From positions 2,604,001 through 2,668,000 of the forward strand of contig NZ_JADEXS020000001.1 in assembly GCF_015207005.2 (NCBI RefSeq): a DNA stretch of 64,000 nt. Direction: 5' to 3'. Shown here piece by piece: positions 57,086 to 64,000 of this stretch. Positions within the stretch are counted from its first letter, which is position 1, and every line of letters begins with the position of its first letter. Both the position numbers and the translations under genes were made by a program. Under the pieces are notes generated by a model. That model had not been told where the DNA came from. It searched no databases and worked only from the letters and a program-made list of their open reading frames with translations. The DNA is from Desmonostoc muscorum LEGE 12446. Lineage in GTDB: Bacteria; Cyanobacteriota; Cyanobacteriia; Cyanobacteriales; Nostocaceae.

Positions 57086-58864
57086 GTGTTAGTTGCTACC
57101 TTTAAGTCTGTAGACAATATTGATTTACAGCGAAACAACAAACGAAAAAAGCCAAGACTTAAGCGCTACAGTATATACCTAGTCTTGAGTTTAATTATTT
57201 CCCCTAGCGTTGTGTCTGCTCAATCCACTCCTCCACCTGGAGTTAATATCCCCCCAACAATACCGGAAACTTTAGACGAAACGATTCCCAAACCAAACCC
57301 TCCAGCAACTCCTCCTCCGACTGCGCCTTCTGCTTCTCCTCCGATTCTGACTTCTCCTGATACACCAACACCATCAGATACGAATTTTCCCAGTAGTGAA
57401 AGTTTTTTAGTTAAAAAAGTCGAAGTTTTTGGAACTACAGTTTTAAAAGATGAAATTGGAGAGTTAATTAAGCGATTTGAAAATCGTCAAGTCACTTTTG
57501 GAGACTTGATTCAATTACGTTCAGATATCACCGAACTCTACATCAAAAAGGGCTATGTCACCAGTGGCGCATTTTTGCCCAACAATCAAAACCTGACTGA
57601 TGGTGTGGTAGAAATTCAAGTAGTAGAAGGTCAACTAGAAAAAATTGAACTAGGTGGATTAAGGAGATTAGAACCAGTATACGTGCGATCGCGTCTGCAA
57701 AAAGCCTCCTCGGCACCCTTAAATCAAAAACGTTTAGAAGAAGCACTGCAACTATTACAACTCGACCCTTTAATTGAACGGGTAAACGCACAGTTAACCG
57801 CTGGTAGCACTCCCGGTAGCAATATTTTACAAGTCATAATTACCGAAGCACCTGCATTTCATGGCGGAGTATTTGCAGCCAACAATCAAACTCCCAGTAT
57901 TGGTTCTACCCAAGCAGGAGTATTTCTGAGCCATGATAACTTATTGGGTTTTGGCGACAGTTTAAGTGCTGAATATGGAATTACTGAAGGGCTGAATATA
58001 TATAATATCAGCTATACAATTCCGATAAATGCCAACAACGGTACTCTTGCTTTTCGCGTCAATAACAGCGACAGCCGCATTATTGAAGATCAATTCCGCG
58101 ACTTAGATATTAAAAGTGAAGCCCAAACCTATTCTTTTAATTATCGTCAACCTTTGTACCGCAAACCGCAATCTGAATTTGCTATTGGTTTAGGCTTAGA
58201 TTTACGTCGCAGCCAAACATTTCTATTCAATGACATTCCCTTTTCATTTTCTGAAGGCCCCGAAAATGGTCTAACAAAAGTTACAGTCATTCGTTTTTCA
58301 CAAGATTGGGTAGAACGCAGCGCTACAAGAGTTTTAGCTGTACGTTCTCAATTTAGTCTTGGTATTGGTGCATTTGATGCGACAGTTAACGACTTAGGTA
58401 CTGACGGACGCTTCTTTTCTTGGCTAGGACAATTTCAGTGGGTGCAGCGGTTATCACCACGAACAATATTATTAACAAGACTCAACGCCCAATTCACAGG
58501 GGATTCTTTATTATCATTAGAAAAATTTAGTATTGGTGGAGTTGATACAGTACGTGGCTACCGTCAAAATGAATTTGTCGCAGACAATGGAATTACAGGT
58601 TCAGTTGAAGCTCGTATTCCCATAACATCTTCCAATGCATTGCAAATTGCACCTTTTTTTGATGTTGGTACAGCATGGAATAATGGTGGTAATAGTTCCA
58701 ATTCAGAAACATTTGCAAGTTTAGGATTAGGTTTAATTTGGCAACCAATTCGAGATTTTAATTTACGTTTAGATTATGGTATTCCCCTAATAGATGTTAA
58801 TAGGGAAGGTAATACTCTGCAAGATAATGGTTTTAGTTTTTCGCTGCGGTATCAGCCGTTTTAA
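57086..58864 (+). CDS. TpsB outer-membrane transporter (ShlB/FhaC/HecB family)
   Basis: 592 residues from GTG 57086; no upstream in-frame ATG. A signal sequence (IYLVLSLIISPSVVSAQS) is followed by a ~60-residue Pro/Thr-rich linker, two POTRA domains (FLVKKVEVFGTTVL.., KIELGGLRRLEPVYVR..), and a 16-strand Omp85-type beta-barrel with the conserved L6 motif GGVDTVRGYRQ. It should secrete a TpsA partner across the outer membrane; the partner is most likely the convergent gene at 59738-63229. Confidence 0.93.
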   Translation: MLVATFKSVDNIDLQRNNKRKKPRLKRYSIYLVLSLIISPSVVSAQSTPPPGVNIPPTIPETLDETIPKPNPPATPPPTAPSASPPILTSPDTPTPSDTNFPSSESFLVKKVEVFGTTVLKDEIGELIKRFENRQVTFGDLIQLRSDITELYIKKGYVTSGAFLPNNQNLTDGVVEIQVVEGQLEKIELGGLRRLEPVYVRSRLQKASSAPLNQKRLEEALQLLQLDPLIERVNAQLTAGSTPGSNILQVIITEAPAFHGGVFAANNQTPSIGSTQAGVFLSHDNLLGFGDSLSAEYGITEGLNIYNISYTIPINANNGTLAFRVNNSDSRIIEDQFRDLDIKSEAQTYSFNYRQPLYRKPQSEFAIGLGLDLRRSQTFLFNDIPFSFSEGPENGLTKVTVIRFSQDWVERSATRVLAVRSQFSLGIGAFDATVNDLGTDGRFFSWLGQFQWVQRLSPRTILLTRLNAQFTGDSLLSLEKFSIGGVDTVRGYRQNEFVADNGITGSVEARIPITSSNALQIAPFFDVGTAWNNGGNSSNSETFASLGLGLIWQPIRDFNLRLDYGIPLIDVNREGNTLQDNGFSFSLRYQPF

Positions 58865-58902
58865 GGCGTGATATTTTAAGAGTACAAACCCAAAATCCTC
58901 AT

Positions 58903-59007
58903 GTAGAGACGCGATTTATCGCGTCTTCTCCAGACAAGAGACGCGATAAATCGCCGTCTCTACAAAAGATTTATTATTGTAGAGATGGCGATGTATTGCG
59001 TCTGGCT
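58903..59007. repeat. Cluster of GTAGAGACG palindromes
   Basis: Three copies of the GTAGAGACGCGAT..ATCGCGTCT family, at 58903-58926, 58932-58963 and 58979-59007, in alternating match quality, between two convergent genes. They may serve as terminators. Confidence 0.7.
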
Positions 59008-59011
59008 GTAA

Positions 59012-59431
59012 TTACAAAACCATTAAATAAGTATCTTTTCCTTCCACTGGCAAAACTCGCAATTTTTGATTAACTAAATCGGGTTCTAATCCTAAATCTT
59101 CTAAAGGTATTAAACCTAATAAAGGATCTGAACCTTCTGGTAATTCAATACAATTAAATGTCCCTTCTCTTCCCTCAACTGAAAGATTTAACATTTTAAA
59201 AATCCGAGCTTTTTGTAATCCTGTAGCAATTTTAACGTCTACCTCTCCTTGAAGAGGCAATCCTAAGTCAAGAATAATATTTTTAGGTAAGCACAGCCTA
59301 GTTGCACCTGTGTCAACTAAAACATCATGTAAAGTAATTGAGCGTATTTGCTCTGCTGGAATAAATCCTCTTTCTGCAAGAGTCTGGTCAATTTGGTTAG
59401 TAATGGTGATTGTCGTAGTTACTTTGCCCAT
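59012..59431 (-). CDS. Retropepsin-like aspartyl protease family protein
   Basis: 139 residues from ATG 59431 (MGKVTTTITITNQID); the longer frame begins at 59455. The motif LHDVLVDTGATRLCLP carries the catalytic-type DTGA of clan AA proteases, followed by the downstream hydrophobic-Gly segment LGLIPLEDLGLEPD. It works as a dimer if active. It sits between tpsB and tpsA on the tpsA strand. It may be an unrelated passenger or process an exported protein (inference). Confidence 0.8.
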   Translation of the reverse strand: MGKVTTTITITNQIDQTLAERGFIPAEQIRSITLHDVLVDTGATRLCLPKNIILDLGLPLQGEVDVKIATGLQKARIFKMLNLSVEGREGTFNCIELPEGSDPLLGLIPLEDLGLEPDLVNQKLRVLPVEGKDTYLMVL

Positions 59432-59455
59432 TTTCTCAGTTTTGCTCAGTGTCAT

Positions 59456-59737
59456 ATTATTTTCTTATAAATTAGTGATACCGTTTCTTTGTGAGGCTGC
59501 GCCAAATTTTCTTGGCTTCTTCTTTCTTTCTTTCTTTCTTTGTGTCCTTCTCTACGAGACGCTACGCGAATGCGCCCTTTGCGGTTCGTTCCTCATATAG
59601 TTTGGTGCATCTTCATACAGAATTGGTATGAGGTTGATGATTGAATATATATTTACATTTTATTTAATTTCATGAAAAACAAGATAGCCGACTTATTTAA
59701 GAAGTCGGGTATCGAAAACTCTCAAGTTTTAATAAAT
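59456..59737. other. Intergenic with CTTT microsatellite
   Basis: 282 bp between the aspartyl-protease start and the tpsA stop (both minus strand). It contains a TTTCTTTCTTTCTTTC tetranucleotide run at ~59519-59538 and the dispersed sequence TACGAGACGCTACGCGAATG around 59554-59573. No gene. Confidence 0.55.
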
Positions 59738-62700
59738 TCAACGACATTCTCGACTCATCACCAAATCGCCATTTGCTAGTCGATAGACTCCTTCGGGTTC
59801 AATAATTAAATCACCTTTCTTCCACTGGCGGCTAACATTTTGCACATCACCTGTAGGATAAGTTGAAGCTGAAGCATCCCCAGGACGGATAGGTAAACCA
59901 CCAGTACCTGTAATTAAAAAAGTGCCTTCTTGCTTGGGATTGCGGGCAATGCAACTATTAGCAATTAGCGCATTAGTATCAATAGAATTCTCTTGTAATT
60001 CTGTGAGGCTGTTTTGGATAAAGCTGATATCGGGTACACCGATGATATTACCAGAAATTGCACCACTGGCGTTGATATCAACACGGCCATTACTAATTAA
60101 TGACCGAAGACTATTTGCATCAGTTGCTGCTTGTGTCTGGCTGTATAATGGTGAACTTAATAAACCACGAGTATTAAAAGTAATATTGCCACCTTGACCC
60201 TCTGGTGCAAATGCCAAAATGTCACTATCTTCTAAGGCAATGATAGTATTAGCATTGAGGGTGATATTACCTCCACGGCCTTCACCTGTAGATAAGTCAG
60301 TGCGGATGTCACTGTTATTAAGCAAGCGAATGTTTCTCGCAGTGATGTTGATGTTACCACCGCCTGCTTGTTCAGAGCGTGCGTTTACTAAACTATTACT
60401 TGCCCTGTAATTTTCTTTGGCAGTAATATTAATATCGCCTGCAATACCTTGTCCCTGACTGCGTGTAGAAACTACGGCGAAGTTATTAGGCAAGTTTAAA
60501 TCACTTGTGAATAAATTAAAGTTAGTTGTAGATAAGGATATTGTTCCACCGTTTCCAGGAGAATTAGTACCTGCAAATATGCCAGTGACATTATCTGAGT
60601 TAGCAGAAATAGTGATACTGTCTGCGGCTTTGATAGTAATATCACCAGATTTCCCACTGTCGAAAGTTCCTGTAGTCAGAAATCCACCATTTGATGCTTC
60701 AAATATACGAGCATTGACAGTTATATTACCTCCGTTACTTGAATTCAAAGTTGCTGCTGACACAAGACCATTGTCTGTTAGATGGAAATAATCTGTGTTG
60801 ACTATAATATCTCCTCCCTGACCAAGCGCCCCCCCTTGGGTTTCAGTCGATATTGCACTTCCATTTCCACTTTCATCAGTTCCTGAGATAGTTATCGCAT
60901 CAGCAGCATCAATGCGGATACTTCCACCCTTACCTTGTCCACCGGGTAAATTTCCTGCTGGTTCAGCAATTTGAGTATCAATTCCACCACCGTTAGTTAA
61001 AGTCAGCCTTTGTGTCTGAATTTTAATATCTCCAGCATTACCGACTCCGCCAGATCCTACACGACTATTGATTGTACCGTTGTCAACAATAACCCCATCA
61101 TTGCTCAGAATAAAAATATCACCAGCATTCCCCTTACCGAAAGTTCCAGCGGTTATAGCTCCGTTTGTTAACTGCAAACGTTTAGTATTAATTGTTATAT
61201 CACCGCCATTGCCTATGGGAACTATATTATCTTTGGCAGCTTCAACTCCTGTACTAAGGTAACTGCGAAAATTACCGTTAGAACTAATCAACTGAATAGA
61301 TTCTGATGCATCGATATTAATATTACCAGCATTACCTCCTAAATCACCAACAGCATCTGTGGTGATAGCACCGCCATTTCTTACAAGAATATTTCTGGTT
61401 TTTAGTGTTATATCACCTCCACGACTATTACTAAAAGTTCTAGCGGTAAAACCAGTAATAAAATATGTTGAACCTTTTATTGAATCTTTGGGATCAATTT
61501 CTATAAAATCAGTAGCTGTAACATTGATATTTCCCCCACGTCCAATTGTTTCTCCTAGTTCTGGTTCTCCAGAACTAGAAGAGATATTTCCATTGTTCGT
61601 TAAATAAATTCGTTCTGTTACAATGTTGATATCGCCAGCATTACCCACGTTAGAGATAATTCCTGGATAAGAATTTGCAGATGCAAAAATGAGAGAATTA
61701 TCTAAACTAATATCATGAGCAGTAATATTGAGATTACCACCGTTACCACCACCCAGATTACTAGTTGAAATCTGAGAACTATTTTCCACCCTCAAATGAT
61801 TAGTAGTAATTGATAAATTACCTGCATTTGCTCCAAAACTATTTGTCAAAATTCCGGCGGAGTTGTTCAAATTAATTGCATCTGTCGCTTGGATTTTAAT
61901 ACTTCCAGAATCTTCTGCAAAGTAGTTAGAAGCACTGATGAAACTACCATCCTCAATTGCAAGATTTCGCGCTTGTATATTAATACCACCGCTTTTTCCA
62001 CGAGTTGGCGTCCCTAGAATAATTTGCTCTCCAGATACAGAAGAATCGCTTGGTCGAACAGTACTTAAAATCCCACTAGGTATATTTTTAGCATTTGTCC
62101 CAGATAGAGAAACTGTATCCTCTACTTGAATATTAACAATACCTGAATTACCCTGTGCGGCAGTTGCTTGAATAGAACTAGCATTAATTTTTAGCGATTG
62201 AGCAGCAATATTGATATTTCCACTATCTCCAATACCTAAAGCACTATTTCCAAAAGCACTATCTTCATTGAGGGTTACAACTCCGGTAGCATTCACAGTA
62301 ATATCACCTGCTTTAGTTTCAGGAGTTCCTTGATTTCTATTTATACCAGTAAAAAAATAACTGGAGTTTAATTCGAGATTATTAGCATTAACTACAACAT
62401 CGCCACCAGTTGCGCCGCTAGTAAAAGCAGCAGAGGTATTTTCAAGTAAGATATCTGCTCTGGCTACACCATCAGGAAAAGTCAAGCTTAATTTGTTGCC
62501 ATCAACATTGAGTCCTACTGTTCCAGGTGCGGTTAATCCACCGATTTCTACTCTGCCATCTGATGCCCCAAGTATTCCTCCATCTATCACAATTTGTCCT
62601 GTAGATTCAGGTGTAGGCGTAACACGACCACCAAGCAGTATTAAACTTTTATTATTAGGAACTGCCAAAATGGCACGATTTTCAATTGAGTTTACACCTT

Positions 62701-63229
62701 GGTTAGCAATTTGATTAAACAAAAATGCTGTAGGATTGATACTTAATAAAGTATTATTTGCTGTAACTGGTGAATTTAAAGAGAATTCAATACCGCCAGG
62801 AAATTGAATTGCATTAGCTGTAGTAGCTACAAAAGAACCACCAACATTTAATCGGGCATTTTGACCAAATATAATGCCATTGGGATTCATCAAAAATAAA
62901 TTAGCAATGCCTTGGGTACGAATCAATCCTTGAATATCAGAGGGTGTTCCACCAGTTACTCGTGCAAATATATTGGTAATACTGGAATCGTTGAGAAAAA
63001 TTCCCCCACCACCATTGGGAATACTAAAACTGCTGAAACTGTGGAATAGATTTGTATTACCAACTGTTGTCCCACCTGAAATATAAGAACTTAAGCCAAT
63101 ATCTGTAACTTGTGTTCCCAATGTTTGGTCAGCTGTTACTTGAGCAAAAGCACTGACATCTGTTGTCAAGGCAGCGCTCAGTAATAGCCCGAAACGTAAA
63201 CACCAATTCCAGCAATTTTGATTAATCAC
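59738..63229 (-). CDS. TpsA-type filamentous hemagglutinin family exoprotein
   Basis: 1163 residues. Signal sequence (LRFGLLLSAALTTDVSAFAQ) then the TPS secretion domain (~30-280), with NLFHSFSSFSIPNGG, SDIQGLIRTQG and the diagnostic LFLMNPNGIIFGQNA. The body (~300-1050) is a beta-helix of repeated GGNINITA/GGDITINT units. The C-terminal region CIARNPKQEGTFLITGTGGL then PIRP is typical of cyanobacterial TPS exoproteins. It is presumably exported by the TpsB at 57086-58864. The two genes are convergent rather than in one operon, with an aspartyl-protease gene between. Confidence 0.93.
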   Translation of the reverse strand: MINQNCWNWCLRFGLLLSAALTTDVSAFAQVTADQTLGTQVTDIGLSSYISGGTTVGNTNLFHSFSSFSIPNGGGGIFLNDSSITNIFARVTGGTPSDIQGLIRTQGIANLFLMNPNGIIFGQNARLNVGGSFVATTANAIQFPGGIEFSLNSPVTANNTLLSINPTAFLFNQIANQGVNSIENRAILAVPNNKSLILLGGRVTPTPESTGQIVIDGGILGASDGRVEIGGLTAPGTVGLNVDGNKLSLTFPDGVARADILLENTSAAFTSGATGGDVVVNANNLELNSSYFFTGINRNQGTPETKAGDITVNATGVVTLNEDSAFGNSALGIGDSGNINIAAQSLKINASSIQATAAQGNSGIVNIQVEDTVSLSGTNAKNIPSGILSTVRPSDSSVSGEQIILGTPTRGKSGGINIQARNLAIEDGSFISASNYFAEDSGSIKIQATDAINLNNSAGILTNSFGANAGNLSITTNHLRVENSSQISTSNLGGGNGGNLNITAHDISLDNSLIFASANSYPGIISNVGNAGDINIVTERIYLTNNGNISSSSGEPELGETIGRGGNINVTATDFIEIDPKDSIKGSTYFITGFTARTFSNSRGGDITLKTRNILVRNGGAITTDAVGDLGGNAGNINIDASESIQLISSNGNFRSYLSTGVEAAKDNIVPIGNGGDITINTKRLQLTNGAITAGTFGKGNAGDIFILSNDGVIVDNGTINSRVGSGGVGNAGDIKIQTQRLTLTNGGGIDTQIAEPAGNLPGGQGKGGSIRIDAADAITISGTDESGNGSAISTETQGGALGQGGDIIVNTDYFHLTDNGLVSAATLNSSNGGNITVNARIFEASNGGFLTTGTFDSGKSGDITIKAADSITISANSDNVTGIFAGTNSPGNGGTISLSTTNFNLFTSDLNLPNNFAVVSTRSQGQGIAGDINITAKENYRASNSLVNARSEQAGGGNINITARNIRLLNNSDIRTDLSTGEGRGGNITLNANTIIALEDSDILAFAPEGQGGNITFNTRGLLSSPLYSQTQAATDANSLRSLISNGRVDINASGAISGNIIGVPDISFIQNSLTELQENSIDTNALIANSCIARNPKQEGTFLITGTGGLPIRPGDASASTYPTGDVQNVSRQWKKGDLIIEPEGVYRLANGDLVMSRECR

Positions 63230-63747
63230 AGTTTTTTCAATAATTCAGGGATATTGTTGCTCACGAATGATTAAGTAGGGCTATATCAGACGCCGTAATA
63301 ATATTACCAGAAATTGCACGGCTCACTAGTATTGATATTGGAGCGATCGCTATTTTTGAGTAATCCAACCCTCATCGCTAATTCTTTGCACACAACCGAC
63401 TAAATTCCAATGCAGTTTTCTGCAATCTTACATTCACAATAGTGCAAATAAGACTGCATGAAAGCTGAGCGAATAATTTTCCTGCTTTCCTTACTCTGTA
63501 TTTTATCGATCGCAGACGCTATTAATCGCGTCTCTACACACTTCCTGCCTACATTAGTAAATTAAAAAATCAAAGCTGATTAATATATTTATGGACTTCC
63601 AGAAAATAAATTATCCCAAATTGTTTGTACATTTTTCGGGTAGCACCGCTGTGGTATTTTACAGAGATGGAATATTTTTTTCCTTGGAAGTCCCTTACTC
63701 CAAAACTAAAATAACCATCTCATTTTGATTCCAAAGAGGAGAAACAG
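63230..63747. promoter_or_regulatory. Divergent promoter region
   Basis: 518 bp between divergent tpsA and metalloprotease genes. It contains a HIP1-like GAGCGATCGCT at 63342-63352 and a GTAGAGACG-family palindrome (63512-63537). A 35-codon frame at 63458-63565 overlaps that palindrome and is not supported. Promoters are expected here but not assigned. Confidence 0.5.
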
Positions 63748-64000
63748 ATGTCTAATTTTGTTGGTTCTACTAGCGGTGTTCCTAAAACTGGTTCAATTTA
63801 TGTAGACAGTTTACTATGGGGTAGCCGTTGGAAAATTGAAAATGATAATAGAAAACTTACTTACTCTTTTGTTGATAATCAGTCTTGGGATGACACTTTC
63901 TATAATGCTGAAATAAATGCTTATACTAATGCAATAAAAGCCTGGTCAAATGTAGCTAACTTCCAGCTAGAGTATTCTGGTTATAATGATTCTCAAGCTG
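63748..64000 (+). CDS. Serralysin-like (M10) metalloprotease, N-terminal fragment
   Basis: Starts at ATG 63748 with an AAGAGGAG ribosome-binding site ~7 bp upstream, and runs off the window after 84 codons. The sequence SIYVDSLLWGSRW, then LTYSFVD, then AEINAYTNAIKAWSNVANFQ and LEYS matches the start of the M10/matrixin-like catalytic domain of serralysins, which continue to a HExxH zinc site and RTX repeats. The zinc site is beyond the window. Probably secreted and calcium-dependent. Confidence 0.75.
   Translation, partial: MSNFVGSTSGVPKTGSIYVDSLLWGSRWKIENDNRKLTYSFVDNQSWDDTFYNAEINAYTNAIKAWSNVANFQLEYSGYNDSQA

Noticed and set aside
63458..63565. 35-codon frame with a hydrophobic start (MKAERIIFLLSLLCILSIAD)
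   Set aside because: Half of it is encoded by a dispersed palindrome and there is no ribosome-binding site; too short to support.

Overview
The window is chromosomal DNA of a filamentous, heterocyst-type cyanobacterium, most likely Nostoc or a close relative. Evidence: psaA, psaB, psaX and ndhB genes; many HIP1 octamers (GCGATCGC); heptamer-type short tandem repeats between genes; large Nostoc-style multidomain histidine kinases; and a terpene synthase/P450 pair of the kind known from Nostoc. I see no rRNA, tRNA or CRISPR array.

Layout. 1-740: 3' end of ndhB, its terminator and a small inverted-terminus repeat. 740-6710: a minus-strand signalling cluster (three histidine kinases, one with a receiver domain, a FIST sensor protein and a methanogen-output-domain protein). 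7320-16090: a sesquiterpene synthase and a CYP110-type P450, followed tail-to-tail by a 1949-residue Ser/Thr kinase-ATPase-GAF-histidine kinase. 16670-24030: response regulator, lipA, psaX (45 codons), an amino-acid permease subunit, a hybrid kinase, larE and an SGNH hydrolase. 24670-29960: an accessory stretch with an XRE regulator and its decayed copy, an orphan DNA methyltransferase, cyanase, a MazF-type toxin-antitoxin pair whose upstream region carries an intact IS, a remnant antitoxin, and a REP-associated tyrosine transposase flanked by its palindromes. 30050-34730: the psaA-psaB operon. 35360-41430: a proline-rich lipoprotein, glutaminase, two HAD phosphatases and a thioredoxin-NHL protein. 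41720-48030: KGK protein, a 1493-residue FG-GAP/RTX protein and a TIGR03032 protein. 48660-55600: DUF952, AtzG-like, DUF4328 and AtzE-like genes, a tandemly duplicated MITE, a GNAT enzyme, and a 2OG-Fe(II) oxygenase next to an FAD oxidoreductase. 55695-56630: an intact IS5-family element. 57090-63230: a two-partner secretion pair (TpsB and TpsA) with an aspartyl-protease-like gene between them. 63748 to the end: the start of a serralysin-like metalloprotease.

Themes. (1) Photosynthesis: PSI core, PsaX, NdhB. (2) Signalling: six histidine-kinase-containing proteins. (3) Nitrogen scavenging: cyanase, glutaminase, AtzE/AtzG-like amidase, Nat-type permease. (4) Cell-surface/export: RTX/FG-GAP protein, TPS pair, M10 protease. 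(5) Heavy repeat activity: heptamer arrays, MITE-like elements, REP palindromes and GTAGAGACG palindromes. Several of these have entered coding sequence in frame (two histidine kinases at the same loop, the large AAA kinase, atzE) or form the 3' or 5' end of a reading frame (lipA, the hybrid kinase, the 52161 gene). That is the most distinctive feature of the window. No wholly new multi-gene system is certain; the best candidates for a second look are the FIST/MetOD1/kinase cluster, the TIGR03032-FG-GAP/RTX pair and the TPS locus with its embedded protease gene.
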